From the NCBI RefSeq assembly GCF_015767635.1, contig NZ_CP065230.1, forward strand, positions 1,364,001 through 1,428,000: a DNA stretch of 64,000 bases. Direction: 5' to 3'. The notes under the pieces are model-generated. The model saw nothing but the letters and a program-made list of their open reading frames with translations. It did no database searches and had not been told where the DNA came from. Positions 1 through 8,368 of the stretch are shown in pieces. The DNA is from Halomonas sp. A40-4. GTDB taxonomy: Bacteria; Pseudomonadota; Gammaproteobacteria; Pseudomonadales; Halomonadaceae. Both the position numbers and the translations under genes were made by a program. Each line of letters opens with the position of its first letter. Position 1 is the stretch's first letter.

Positions 1-1
1 G

Positions 2-1102
2 AGCCGCTTTCATCAGTTAAAGGTCGATGAGCTGGCCCACTGTGCCTACCACTACCTGGATAATGAGGCGGTTCGCCACCTGATGCGGGTTGCTGTGGGG
101 CTCGATTCCATGGTGCTTGGCGAGCCGCAAATTCTTGGTCAACTCAAAGAAGCCTATCAACAGGCCCGTGAAGCCCAAGGCTTGGGCAGCGAGCTCGAAC
201 GGCTATTCCAGCATACGTTTGCCGTGGCCAAACAGGTACGCACAGAAACCGGTATCGGCAAGAACCCTGTGTCAGTCGCTTATGCGGCGGTCAGCATGGC
301 CAGCCGGATTTTTGATGATTTTGGCCGTTCAAAAGCACTGTTGATCGGGGCAGGCGAGACTATTGAACTGGTCGCCCGACACCTCCATGAAGCCGGGGTG
401 CGAAAGCTGACGGTAGCCAACCGGACCCGTGAGCGCGCCGAGCAGGTATCAGCGCCGCTCGGCGGCACGGCGATTACCCTGCCGGAGATCCCGGCGGCGC
501 TGGAAGAAGCGGATATCGTGATTTCCTCCACGGCGTCTCCGCTACCGATTCTAGGCAAGGGAATGGTCGAGCGTGCCCTCAAGAAACGTCGTCATCGCCC
601 GGTGTTCATGGTCGATATTGCCGTGCCTCGGGATATCGAGCCCGAAGTGGGCGACCTCGCCGATGTGTTCCTGTATACCGTTGATGACCTTGAAGAGGTT
701 ATTCAGGAAAACCGTCGCCATCGTCAGGTGGCCGCTGATCAGGCGGAGTCACTGATTGAGCATGGCGTTAGCGGCTGGCAGCATGAGCGGCGTATTCGCC
801 ATGGTGGCGAGCTTATTCGTGGTTATCGCCGCCATGGGGAGTCGCTGAGGGATACAGCGCGAGATCAGGCCCTTGAGCGGCTGGCGCGTGGCGAGGACCC
901 GACAAAGGTTGTCGAGCGTCTGGCTCACCAACTGGCCAACCGGCTGATGCACCAGCCGACACAAACGCTGCGCGATGCGGCGTCTCAGGAAGATCACGCA
1001 CTATTGGAAGCCGCACCGCGCCTGTTAATGCCGCCCAAGCCAGCCTTTGAGAAACCCTCGACATCGACGGCCAATCGCCAGAAGGATGATACGCCCGCAT
1101 GA
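2..1102 (+). CDS. hemA: Glutamyl-tRNA reductase, 5' end outside window
   Basis: This enzyme reduces glutamyl-tRNA(Glu) to glutamate-1-semialdehyde, the first committed step of C5-pathway tetrapyrrole synthesis, in the cytoplasm with NADPH. The frame is open from base 2, so about 366 residues are visible. The N-terminal catalytic domain with its active-site cysteine lies upstream of the window. The stretch [19 protein letters not shown] is the family signature of the end of the catalytic domain. It is followed by the Rossmann NADPH domain (LLIGAGE near base 342) and the helical dimerisation domain at the C-terminus. The ATG at 83 is internal and not the true start. The stop overlaps the prfA start by four bases (ATGA), so hemA-prfA-prmC is almost certainly one transcript, an order common in gammaproteobacteria. 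Confidence 0.96.
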   Translation, partial: SRFHQLKVDELAHCAYHYLDNEAVRHLMRVAVGLDSMVLGEPQILGQLKEAYQQAREAQGLGSELERLFQHTFAVAKQVRTETGIGKNPVSVAYAAVSMASRIFDDFGRSKALLIGAGETIELVARHLHEAGVRKLTVANRTRERAEQVSAPLGGTAITLPEIPAALEEADIVISSTASPLPILGKGMVERALKKRRHRPVFMVDIAVPRDIEPEVGDLADVFLYTVDDLEEVIQENRRHRQVAADQAESLIEHGVSGWQHERRIRHGGELIRGYRRHGESLRDTARDQALERLARGEDPTKVVERLAHQLANRLMHQPTQTLRDAASQEDHALLEAAPRLLMPPKPAFEKPSTSTANRQKDDTPA

Positions 1103-2187
1103 AAGAAACACTGCGCCAACGTTTAGATAGCTTTGCCGACCGATTTGAAGAGTTGTCGATGCTGTTGTCTGACCCTGAGGTGATCCAGGATCAGCAGCGG
1201 TTTCGCGATTACTCCCGCGAATATGCCGAACTTGATGAGCTGGTGGGGGCTTGGCAGCGCTATCGCCGAATCGAAAACGATATTGACGCAGCACAGCAGC
1301 TTAGCCAGGACAGCGACCCCGAGATACGCGAACTCGCTGAGATGGAGATCGACGACGGACGTGGGCAGTTGGACGCGTTAGATGCTGAACTCAAGCGACT
1401 GCTGGTGCCCAAGGACCCTGATGATGGTCGTGGCGTCTACCTGGAAGTCCGCGCGGGAACGGGCGGCGATGAAGCCTCATTGTTTGCCGGTGACCTGTTT
1501 CGCATGTATTCCCGGTATGCAGAAAAGCGCGGTTGGCGCGTGGAAGTGGTGAGTGCCAGCCATGGCGAGCAAGGCGGGTATAAAGAGATTATTTCCCGAG
1601 TTAAAGGTGATGGCGTCTACGCCCGGCTGAAATTTGAGTCGGGGGCGCACCGTGTTCAGCGCGTCCCCGCCACCGAATCCCAAGGGCGTATCCATACCTC
1701 GGCGTGTACCGTGGCCGTGATGCCCGAAGTCGACGATGTTGGTGATGTGGATATCAATGCCGGTGATCTGCGCGTCGATACCTTCCGCTCAAGCGGGGCG
1801 GGCGGTCAGCACGTCAACACTACCGACTCGGCGATTCGCATTACCCACCTGCCATCCGGCGTGGTCGTGGAATGCCAGGAAGAGCGCAGCCAGCATAAAA
1901 ACCGTGCCAAGGCGATGTCACTGCTGGCGGCCAAATTGAAGCAAAGTGCCCAGGACGCACAGCGCCAGGACCAGGCCGATACCCGCCGCTCGCTGGTGGG
2001 CTCGGGGGATCGCAGTGAGCGTATTCGCACCTATAACTTTCCCCAGGGGCGGATTACCGATCATCGCATCAACCTGACACTTTACAAGTTGACCGAAGTG
2101 GTTAGCGGCGAGCAGCTCGATGACGTGATCGACCCGCTGGTGCACGAGTATCAGGCGGAGCAGTTATCTGCCCTGCAGGGTGCCTGA
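1099..2187 (+). CDS. prfA: Peptide chain release factor 1
   Basis: RF1 recognises UAA and UAG stop codons and releases the finished peptide from the ribosome. The 362-residue length is normal. The codon-reading tripeptide PAT is at residues 190-192, which distinguishes RF1 from RF2 (SPF). The catalytic GGQ loop is at 235-237, within [10 protein letters not shown]. The glutamine of GGQ is the residue methylated by PrmC, whose gene follows directly, so enzyme and substrate are co-expressed. The start ATG overlaps the hemA stop and the stop TGA shares its last base with the prmC start. Confidence 0.98.
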   Translation: MKETLRQRLDSFADRFEELSMLLSDPEVIQDQQRFRDYSREYAELDELVGAWQRYRRIENDIDAAQQLSQDSDPEIRELAEMEIDDGRGQLDALDAELKRLLVPKDPDDGRGVYLEVRAGTGGDEASLFAGDLFRMYSRYAEKRGWRVEVVSASHGEQGGYKEIISRVKGDGVYARLKFESGAHRVQRVPATESQGRIHTSACTVAVMPEVDDVGDVDINAGDLRVDTFRSSGAGGQHVNTTDSAIRITHLPSGVVVECQEERSQHKNRAKAMSLLAAKLKQSAQDAQRQDQADTRRSLVGSGDRSERIRTYNFPQGRITDHRINLTLYKLTEVVSGEQLDDVIDPLVHEYQAEQLSALQGA

Positions 2188-3041
2188 TGACCCTGGATGT
2201 GCTGCTACGAAAGGCAACGGAGCGGCTAGTGCGGGCAGGTTCGCCCAGTGCGCGGCTGGATGCCGAGGTGTTGCTTGGGCATGTTATCCAACGTGACCGC
2301 ACCTGGCTGTATACCTGGGGGGATAAAGGCTGTTCAACCTGGCAACAGGCGCGATTCGATGCGCTTGTGGCTGCCCGCGCCCAGGGCTATCCCGTGGCCT
2401 ACTTGACCGGAGAACGCGAATTCTGGGGTCTGCGCCTCATGACATCGCCGGATACACTGATTCCCAGGCCCGATACCGAAACACTGGTGGCGTTGGCGTT
2501 AAGCCGCGCGGCACAGCCTCAGGGCCGTTTGCTGGATATCGGTACTGGAACGGGCGCGATTGCCCTGGCGTTTGCCAGTGAACGGCCCGATTGGCAGGTG
2601 ACCGGCGTCGACCTGCTCCCTGCCGCCGTCGCGCTGGCGCAAAAAAATGCCGCAAAGCTGGGCCTTGGCAATGCCTGTTTCGAGCAAAGTGACTGGTTTA
2701 GCGCCTTTGCTGTGCCCCGTGAAACGGCAGCTTTCGATGTGATTGTCGCCAACCCGCCATATATAGCGGCGGATGATCCACATTTGAAACGGGGAGGCGT
2801 GCGTTTTGAGCCGGCGTCTGCCCTGGTGGCCGACGCCGATGGCATGGCTGATTTGCTGCATCTCATCGTCACGGCAAAGGCTTACCTGGCCGATTCGGGT
2901 TGGCTGATGCTTGAACATGGCCATGATCAAGCCGCCGAACTTCGCGAGGCCATGCGGGTAGCGGGCTATCAAAACGTTGAAACGGTTCGCGACCTCGGAG
3001 GCCATGAACGCGTTACGCTAGGCTTTTTAACTACCGCCTGA
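2187..3041 (+). CDS. prmC: Release factor glutamine N5-methyltransferase
   Basis: PrmC (HemK) transfers a methyl group from S-adenosylmethionine to the GGQ glutamine of RF1 and RF2, which speeds peptide release. The protein has 284 residues: a helical N-terminal RF-binding domain followed by a class I methyltransferase fold. The SAM-binding loop GTGTG is at 119-123 and the catalytic NPPY motif at 189-192. The start ATG overlaps the prfA stop by one base (TGATG), indicating translational coupling. The old name hemK came from its position next to hemA; it has no role in haem synthesis. Confidence 0.97.
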   Translation: MTLDVLLRKATERLVRAGSPSARLDAEVLLGHVIQRDRTWLYTWGDKGCSTWQQARFDALVAARAQGYPVAYLTGEREFWGLRLMTSPDTLIPRPDTETLVALALSRAAQPQGRLLDIGTGTGAIALAFASERPDWQVTGVDLLPAAVALAQKNAAKLGLGNACFEQSDWFSAFAVPRETAAFDVIVANPPYIAADDPHLKRGGVRFEPASALVADADGMADLLHLIVTAKAYLADSGWLMLEHGHDQAAELREAMRVAGYQNVETVRDLGGHERVTLGFLTTA

Positions 3042-3063
3042 TTCTTCAGTAATGGATCCTGCC

Positions 3064-3564
3064 ATGAAAGCAAAAAACAAAACGCTGGACCGCATCGATT
3101 TGAAAATTCTGCGCTGTCTGCAGGAAAACGCGCGAATTTCGTACGTGGATCTGGCCACCGAGGTGGGGCTGTCGACCACTCCTTGCCTGGAGCGGGTCAA
3201 GCGTCTTGAAAAAGCCGGTATTATTCGCGGCTATCAAGCGATTCTCGACCCTCAGGCACTCAAGGCGAATTTACTGGTGTTTGTCGAGATAAGTCTGGAA
3301 ACCCAGTCCCCCGCCGTTTTCGATGAATTCCGACGCGCCGTCGAAAAACTGCCGCAAATTCAGGAATGTCACCTGGTCTCAGGGCAGTTTGATTACATTT
3401 TAAAATGCCGTATTCCGGAAATGTCGGCGTATCGCCAGCTGCTTGGTGATGTCGTCCTGACCCTGCCGGGCGTCAAGGAGTCGAAGAGTTACGTGGTCAT
3501 GGAGGAGGTAAAAGAAAGCTTCAGCCTGCATGTGCCTGAGTTTGAGGAATTCGAGGAAAAGTAG
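3064..3564 (+). CDS. lrp: Lrp/AsnC family transcriptional regulator, close to Lrp
   Basis: This is a 166-residue regulator with an N-terminal winged helix-turn-helix and a C-terminal RAM (ligand-binding, octamerising) domain. Long stretches match the Lrp branch of the family, for example TPCLERVKRLEKAGII in the DNA-binding domain and LVFVEISL, IQECHLVSGQFDYILK and LPGVKESKSYVVMEEVK in the RAM domain, so a global leucine-responsive role is more likely than a local AsnC-type role. An ATG at 3052 is in frame, but the one at 3064 gives the usual Lrp length and has a GGA six bases upstream; the choice is uncertain. It sits between prmC and moeB, which are neighbours in other gammaproteobacteria, so it may be an insertion into that block. 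The ligand is not shown by the sequence. Confidence 0.88.
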   Translation: MKAKNKTLDRIDLKILRCLQENARISYVDLATEVGLSTTPCLERVKRLEKAGIIRGYQAILDPQALKANLLVFVEISLETQSPAVFDEFRRAVEKLPQIQECHLVSGQFDYILKCRIPEMSAYRQLLGDVVLTLPGVKESKSYVVMEEVKESFSLHVPEFEEFEEK

Positions 3565-3567
3565 CCC

Positions 3568-4323
3568 ATGATGGATGATCACGCGCTGCTGCGCTATAGC
3601 CGCCAGATAATGCTGCCAGAGGTTGATATCGAGGGTCAGGAGCGGCTGATCGATAGCCATGCGCTGATTGTCGGTGCCGGTGGGTTAGGGTCGCCGGCGG
3701 CGCTGTACCTGGCGGCGGCGGGGGTCGGGCATATCACGCTGGTCGATGCGGACAGCGTTGAGCTTTCCAATTTGCAGCGTCAAATTGCTCACCAGCAGGC
3801 GAGTATCGGTCACAACAAGGCGGATTCAGCCAAGGCCAGTGTGCAGGCGCTCAACCCCGAGTGCCGTGTCATTACGGTTGAGGAGCACGCCCAGGGTGAG
3901 CTGCTCGAGCGATTGGTTGCCGCCGCCGATGTGGTGCTTGATTGCACGGATCGCTTTTCCAGCCGTTACGCTATCAATGCCGCTTCGCAAAAAGCCAGGG
4001 TGCCGCTGGTATCCGGGGCCGCGATTCGTTTTTCAGGTCAATTGGCGGTATTTGACCCGCGTCTGCCCGAGGCGCCCTGTTACGCCTGTTTGTACCCACC
4101 CGATGGGCAGGGCGACGATGCGTTGAGCTGTGCAGAAAGCGGCGTGATGGCTCCCTTGGTCGGCGTGATTGGCTGTTTTCAGGCCGTTGAGGCGTTCAAG
4201 CTGCTTAGTGGTGCAGGCAAAGCCCACCAGGGACTGTCGCTTTTCGAGGCGTTAAGCGGACACTGGCGGCACTTTAATGTCCCCAGGGATCCTGCCTGCC
4301 CGGTGTGCGCGCCTGCCCATTAA
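3568..4323 (+). CDS. moeB: Molybdopterin-synthase adenylyltransferase MoeB (ThiF/HesA family)
   Basis: MoeB adenylates the C-terminal glycine of MoaD so that it can be sulfurated for molybdopterin synthesis. This 251-residue protein has the E1-like ATP-binding loop GAGGLGSPAALYLAAAGVG near residue 33, the family stretch ELSNLQRQ, the LDCTD motif, and the two zinc-binding CxxC pairs CYAC and CPVC, the latter at the C-terminus. ALSCAESGVMAPLVGVIG contains the cysteine conserved in MoeB. No rhodanese domain is present, so it is MoeB-like and not MoeZ-like. A role in ThiS activation (ThiF) is the main alternative. GAGGAAAAG just upstream is a good ribosome-binding site for the ATG at 3568. The gene is four bases after the Lrp gene. 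Confidence 0.9.
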   Translation: MMDDHALLRYSRQIMLPEVDIEGQERLIDSHALIVGAGGLGSPAALYLAAAGVGHITLVDADSVELSNLQRQIAHQQASIGHNKADSAKASVQALNPECRVITVEEHAQGELLERLVAAADVVLDCTDRFSSRYAINAASQKARVPLVSGAAIRFSGQLAVFDPRLPEAPCYACLYPPDGQGDDALSCAESGVMAPLVGVIGCFQAVEAFKLLSGAGKAHQGLSLFEALSGHWRHFNVPRDPACPVCAPAH

Positions 4324-4337
4324 GGGGTATCGGTTTC

Positions 4338-4892
4338 TTAGCTATTGGCGGCGTCGTCAGCCGGGAAGCTGGCTTTCTGCGGACCCTGTGGCTTTGACGA
4401 TTCGTTTTTCCCCTTGCTGTTGAAGTCCTTCGGCGGTTGCGATGAAAAGACACTGTTGAAAATGTCGTTATCCGGATTCATGTCGATGCTGCCATGAAAG
4501 ACGCTGCCGTCCTCCAGAACGAGGCAGGGAGTGGTGAGGGTGCCGGTCACGTGCGCCCCGTCATGAACCGTTATCTTATGCAGGGCAACCAGGTTGCCGT
4601 CCACGCTACCCGAAACACGCAAGGTATGCGCGTAGACATCGCCACTGAGGCTGCCATTTTTGCCCAGTGTCACCGTGTGTTGTTTGCAGGTCACGACGCC
4701 AGTGATCTGGCCTTCGATGGTAATGTCTTCGTCGCTGTTGATATCCCCATGAACCTGCGTATTGCTGCCAATGACCGAGGTGCTTTGCCGTGACGCCTTG
4801 GGGAGACTGATGGTCTCCTCGGTTTGAGGTATTTCCTGTTGAGCGTCAGTCGTGCTGTGTGGCGCGGTAGGCGGTTTGGTTTTACTGAACAT
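4338..4892 (-). CDS. Bactofilin (polymer-forming cytoskeletal protein)
   Basis: Bactofilins polymerise without nucleotides into filaments that position cell-wall or appendage machinery. The 184 residues comprise a polar, disordered N-terminal tail (about 1-35), a central beta-helix of short glycine-rich repeats (about 38-135: STSVIGSNTQVHGDINSDEDITIEGQITG and onward) and a charged C-terminal tail rich in Lys, Pro, Ser and Asn. There is no membrane segment, so it is probably cytosolic or recruited by a partner. It is transcribed away from the second bactofilin at 5101, with 208 bases between their starts, and ends 14 bases after moeB in convergent orientation. What it positions in the cell cannot be told from the sequence. 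Confidence 0.85.
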   Translation of the reverse strand: MFSKTKPPTAPHSTTDAQQEIPQTEETISLPKASRQSTSVIGSNTQVHGDINSDEDITIEGQITGVVTCKQHTVTLGKNGSLSGDVYAHTLRVSGSVDGNLVALHKITVHDGAHVTGTLTTPCLVLEDGSVFHGSIDMNPDNDIFNSVFSSQPPKDFNSKGKNESSKPQGPQKASFPADDAANS

Positions 4893-5100
4893 GCGATATA
4901 CCTGTTGGGGTTGATAGGGGGTGCCAAGGCGTCAATAGCAAAATGATGGCATCGGTTCATGCGATAATATTAATTTACGCTGAACATTGTTAAGTCAAAG
5001 CGCAAAGATACCGCGCAACTCGCCTTGTATTCTTGACGTTAGCTTATCAGCTTGGGTCTATAACATTGACGCTGAATGAAGAGCAGGGGCATCGCATCTC

Positions 5101-5676
5101 ATGGGTACTGAAACATGGCTGATTTTGCTTGGCGTTACGGTTATGACGTTGATTATTTTAGATGGCAGGCGTAGAAAACTGAAAAAACGGGCAGCGAGCA
5201 GCCATAACGCTTCAAGCGTAAGCGCCCGAACCGATGATGCAGCAATGGTTGATAATGTACAGAGCCTGCCAGCTTTGTCCGGTGTGCTCACGGCGCCTGA
5301 CGAGTCGCCCCTTCGCGACGGTTGTGTATCGCTTGAGCCCCCACGCAGAGAGGGAAGCTATCTGGGCGCCGCGACGCAGATAGCAGGCAACATCATTGCC
5401 AATGAAGGCGTGTCGATTAAAGGGCGCGTTGTGGGGGCTGTGATTGCCAGGCATCAACTGATCCAGTTGAGCGCCAGTAGCGTGGTCAGCGCTGACCTGG
5501 AGGGAGGGCATGTGTGTATAGACGGCTACCTTGACGGTGATGTCCATGCCAGTGATCGATTGACACTGATGCCGAGTGCCAACGTGCGTGGTGCGATGTC
5601 AACGAACCGCTTTGAATGCCATTCAGGTGCCAAGGTCACAGGTACCGTCGCAGCCTGTCAGCCCACGGGTAGATGA
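5101..5676 (+). CDS. Membrane-anchored bactofilin-like protein
   Basis: This 191-residue protein begins with one hydrophobic segment (ETWLILLGVTVMTLIIL, residues 4-20) followed by a positive stretch (DGRRRKLKKR), which predicts an inner-membrane anchor with the rest in the cytoplasm. A low-complexity linker (about 31-90) leads to a bactofilin beta-helix core starting near TQIAGNIIANEGVSIKGRVVG, with repeats such as GYLDGDVHASDRLTLMPSANVRG. It lies divergent to the soluble bactofilin at 4338-4892. A reasonable inference is that the anchored protein ties filaments of the two proteins to the membrane. The function of the filament is unknown here. The start at 5101 is the only ATG that keeps the anchor, but no strong ribosome-binding site precedes it. 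Confidence 0.8.
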   Translation: MGTETWLILLGVTVMTLIILDGRRRKLKKRAASSHNASSVSARTDDAAMVDNVQSLPALSGVLTAPDESPLRDGCVSLEPPRREGSYLGAATQIAGNIIANEGVSIKGRVVGAVIARHQLIQLSASSVVSADLEGGHVCIDGYLDGDVHASDRLTLMPSANVRGAMSTNRFECHSGAKVTGTVAACQPTGR

Positions 5677-5680
5677 CCAT

Positions 5681-5704
5681 AAAAAAGCCCGCTTGGTAGC
5701 GGGC
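5681..5704 (-). terminator. Intrinsic terminator downstream of ahpF
   Basis: A perfect 7-base stem (GCCCGCT 5687-5693 with AGCGGGC 5698-5704) encloses the loop TGGT. On the minus strand it is followed by six T residues (complement of A 5681-5686). This orientation fits ahpF, whose stop is about 90 bases upstream. It also lies 11 bases after the bactofilin stop, so it may affect both transcripts. Confidence 0.75.
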
Positions 5705-5794
5705 GCGACGTCAGTGTGATCAACGTCAAAGGGAACCTATCCAAACGTAGTTAGCAACTACCCGTGGATCGGTCAGGGGACTTTGGGGTCGGCA

Positions 5795-7351
5795 CTAGAG
5801 ACGGATCAGGTAGTCAAAGGCGCCCAGTGATGCCTTGGCGCCTTCGCCCATGGCAATGACGATCTGTTTGTAAGGTACGGTGGTGACGTCCCCGGCGGCA
5901 AAAATGCCCGGTACTGATGTCATGCCATGTGCATCGACAATGATTTCGCCGCGCGGGCTCATCTCGATGGGCGAGTCTTTCAGCCATTCGGTGTTGGGTA
6001 CCAGGCCAATCTGCACAAAAATACCTTCCAGCGCGACGTGCTTGATTTCGTCGTTGGTGCGGTCCTTGTAGGTCAAGCCATTCACGCGGCTGCCATCGCC
6101 GATCACTTCGGTGGTCTGGGCGTTGAGGATAATATCCACGTTGGGCAGGCTCTTGAGCTTTTTCTGCAGGACAGCGTCGGCGCGCATTTCGCCCATGAAC
6201 TCGATCAGCGTCACGTGCCCGACAATGCCTGCCAGGTCAATCGCGGCCTCTACGCCAGAGTTGCCGCCGCCGATCACGGCGACATGCTTGCCCTTGAAAA
6301 GCGGACCATCGCAGTGAGGGCAGTACGCCACGCCTTTGTTACGGTAGGTCTGTTCACCGGGCACGTTCATTTCACGCCAGCGCGCGCCAGTGGCCAGTAC
6401 CAGGGTCTTGCTTTTAAGCGTGGCACCGGACGCCAGTATCACTTCGTGAAGGCCGCCTTCGGTATCGGCAGCTTTGAGCGAGTTGGCGCGCTGCAGGTTC
6501 ATCACGTCCACTTCATAGTCCTTGACGTGTTCTTCAAGCGCGCTGACCAGCTTGGGTCCTTCGGTGTGCGATACCGAGATAAAGTTCTCGATGCCCATGG
6601 TGTCGGCCACCTGACCGCCGAACCGTTCGGCAGCAATGCCGGTATTGATGCCTTTGCGTGCCGAATAAATGGCCGCGGCGGCGCCGGCGGGACCACCGCC
6701 AATCACCAGGGTGTCAAAGGCGGCTTTTTCGCTGAGCTTTTTGGCCTCGCGCTCGATGGCACCGGTATCCACCTTGGCAAGAATTTGATCAAGGGTCATG
6801 CGGCCTTGATCAAAGGGTTTGCCATTGAGGTAGATGCTGGGCACCGACATGATCTCACGGTTTTCCACCTCGTCCTGGAACAGCGCGCCGTCGATGGCAA
6901 CGTGGCGAATGTTGGGGTTGAAAATCGCCATCAGGTTGAGTGCCTGAACAACATCGGGGCAGTTCTGGCAAGACAGGGAATAGTAGGTTTCAAATACCAG
7001 TTCCTGATCAAGCGCACGGATCTGGTCGAGTACATCCTCACTGGTCTTGGGCGGGTGACCACCAACCTGCAGTAAAGCCAGCACGAGAGAGGTGAACTCG
7101 TGGCCCATGGGAATGCCAGCAAACACGACGCCAGTGTCTTCGCCGGGCCGGGTAATGGCAAAAGACGGTGTGCGCGGATTGTCGCCTTCCGTTGACAGGG
7201 TGATCTTGTCGCTCAAGCCGCTAATCTCTTGTAGCAGGCTGAGCAATTCCTTTGATTTATCTTCGTCATCCAGCGAGGCGACAAGCTCAAGTGGATGCGT
7301 CACTTTCTCCAAATACGCTTTTAGCTGATCTTTTAAATTGGCGTCGAGCAT
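5795..7351 (-). CDS. ahpF: Alkyl hydroperoxide reductase subunit F
   Basis: AhpF is the NADH-dependent flavoprotein that re-reduces AhpC. The 518-residue product matches the size of E. coli AhpF. It has the N-terminal tandem thioredoxin-fold domain with redox pair CQNC (C128 and C131), then a FAD domain beginning at [19 protein letters not shown], the second redox pair CPHC (motif YCPHCDGP), an NADH-binding VIGGGNSG, and the C-terminal FAD motif GIFAAGDVT. The open frame runs to an ATG at 7429, but the ATG at 7351 gives [14 protein letters not shown], the conserved AhpF N-terminus, and the extension would pass through a perfect hairpin, so 7351 is preferred. It is downstream of ahpC in the same orientation. 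Confidence 0.97.
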   Translation of the reverse strand: MLDANLKDQLKAYLEKVTHPLELVASLDDEDKSKELLSLLQEISGLSDKITLSTEGDNPRTPSFAITRPGEDTGVVFAGIPMGHEFTSLVLALLQVGGHPPKTSEDVLDQIRALDQELVFETYYSLSCQNCPDVVQALNLMAIFNPNIRHVAIDGALFQDEVENREIMSVPSIYLNGKPFDQGRMTLDQILAKVDTGAIEREAKKLSEKAAFDTLVIGGGPAGAAAAIYSARKGINTGIAAERFGGQVADTMGIENFISVSHTEGPKLVSALEEHVKDYEVDVMNLQRANSLKAADTEGGLHEVILASGATLKSKTLVLATGARWREMNVPGEQTYRNKGVAYCPHCDGPLFKGKHVAVIGGGNSGVEAAIDLAGIVGHVTLIEFMGEMRADAVLQKKLKSLPNVDIILNAQTTEVIGDGSRVNGLTYKDRTNDEIKHVALEGIFVQIGLVPNTEWLKDSPIEMSPRGEIIVDAHGMTSVPGIFAAGDVTTVPYKQIVIAMGEGAKASLGAFDYLIRL

Positions 7352-7424
7352 GATCGAAACAACCTCTTGGCTGGCAAAGGTGTGTGACGGCAACTGGGTC
7401 GTCGTTTCAGGGGGATCAGACAAC

Positions 7425-7449
7425 GGCACCCGGGTGATGCCCGGGTGCC
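7425..7449 (-). terminator. Perfect hairpin between ahpC and ahpF, possible attenuator
   Basis: GGCACCCGGG (7425-7434) and CCCGGGTGCC (7440-7449) form a perfect 10-base stem with the five-base loop TGATG. It lies in the 135-base gap between ahpC and ahpF. On the minus strand no run of T follows, so it looks less like a full terminator and more like a partial terminator, a pause site or an RNA-stability element that would give more AhpC than AhpF. Confidence 0.6.
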
Positions 7450-7486
7450 TGTTGAAAACTAGCGCGTTGCGGTGCCGTTAATTGGG

Positions 7487-8050
7487 TTAGATCTTGCCGA
7501 CCAGATCCAGCGATGGTGCGAGGGTCTCTTCGCCTTCTTTCCACTTGGCAGGGCAGACTTCGTTCGGGTTGGCGCGAACGTATTGAGCCGCTTTCACCTT
7601 GCGCAGAAGTTCTTCGGCGTTGCGGCCAATGTTGCCGGCATTGATTTCAACGATTTGAATCTTGCCGTCGGGGTCGACAACGAAGGTGCCGCGCTCGGCG
7701 AGACCCGCGTCTTCAATCAAAACGTCAAAGTTGCGTGAAATGCGCAGCGTCGGGTCGGCAATCATTGGGAATTGCAGTTTGCCGATCGTCTCTGAACTAT
7801 CGTGCCAGGCTTTGTGAGTAAAGTGCGTATCAGTTGAGACGCTGTAAATTTCGACACCCAGCTTTTTAAACTCTTCATAGTTGTCTGCCAGGTCGCCAAG
7901 CTCAGTGGGGCAGACAAAGGTAAAGTCAGCTGGGTAGAAAAAGAAGATGCTCCACTGGCCTTGTAGATCGGCATCAGAAACGTCAACGAACTCTCCGTTC
8001 AAGTAAGCGGTTGCGTTGAAAGGTTTAACTTCAGAATTGATCAAAGACAT
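7487..8050 (-). CDS. ahpC: Alkyl hydroperoxide reductase subunit C (typical 2-Cys peroxiredoxin)
   Basis: AhpC reduces hydrogen peroxide, organic peroxides and peroxynitrite in the cytoplasm. The 187 residues match the bacterial AhpC length exactly. The peroxidatic cysteine is in [13 protein letters not shown] (near residue 47) and the resolving cysteine in [10 protein letters not shown] (near residue 166). The C-terminus [19 protein letters not shown] is the typical YF-less AhpC tail. It is the first gene of ahpC-ahpF on the minus strand. GGAG lies shortly upstream of the start. An OxyR-like half site at 8151-8165 is about 100 bases upstream. Confidence 0.98.
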   Translation of the reverse strand: MSLINSEVKPFNATAYLNGEFVDVSDADLQGQWSIFFFYPADFTFVCPTELGDLADNYEEFKKLGVEIYSVSTDTHFTHKAWHDSSETIGKLQFPMIADPTLRISRNFDVLIEDAGLAERGTFVVDPDGKIQIVEINAGNIGRNAEELLRKVKAAQYVRANPNEVCPAKWKEGEETLAPSLDLVGKI

Positions 8051-8150
8051 TCAGAACATCTCCATTGGCAGCGAATGACAGTAAAATAACTTGCTTATTA
8101 GACTAAGGATTAAGTCATGTCTAATAAAATTGGGAAAAAACATCGGTTAG

Positions 8151-8165
8151 ATAGAAAAAAACTAT
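8151..8165. promoter_or_regulatory. Possible OxyR half site upstream of ahpC
   Basis: ATAG at 8151-8154 and CTAT at 8162-8165 are separated by exactly seven bases, all A. This matches the dyad half of the OxyR consensus (ATAG-N7-CTAT). I cannot find a convincing second half at the required seven-base spacing on either side, so it is only a candidate. Confidence 0.35.
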
Positions 8166-8313
8166 TAAAGGCACCACCATTCATCAAGGTGATGTGTTGC
8201 GCTACGCTGGAGGTGGGCCGACTACCTGCGGAAATAATACTTTTCTCAATCGTCTTGCGATAGCGGGCTCCGCGTCGCAAAATTCGCACGGTCAGTCGCG
8301 CAGTGGCGAACGG

Positions 8314-8332
8314 GTAAGGTCAAGAACCTTAC
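8314..8332. promoter_or_regulatory. Inverted repeat in the potF leader
   Basis: GTAAGGT (8314-8320) pairs perfectly with ACCTTAC (8326-8332) around the loop CAAGA. It ends 24 bases before the potF ribosome-binding site, so it could be a regulator-binding dyad or a leader hairpin. A competing pairing, TCAAG 8320-8324 with CTTGA 8332-8336, overlaps it. Confidence 0.35.
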
Positions 8333-8368
8333 TTGAGTTTATCGTTAGTTTCACTAAGGAGCAGGTTA

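Larger units (their letters stand above)
8051..8368. promoter_or_regulatory. Divergent control region between ahpC and potF
   Basis: These 318 bases hold no gene. The ahpC-proximal half is AT-rich and the potF-proximal half has normal composition. It must carry promoters for both flanking operons. I see an OxyR-like ATAG-N7-CTAT element at 8151-8165 and an inverted repeat GTAAGGT/ACCTTAC at 8314-8332 just before the potF ribosome-binding site; both are listed separately. Confidence 0.6.

Noticed and set aside
5927..7075. Long open frame (382 codons) opposite ahpF on the plus strand
   Set aside because: It is the antisense of a well-conserved flavoprotein gene; composition is rich in His and Gly as expected for a shadow frame.
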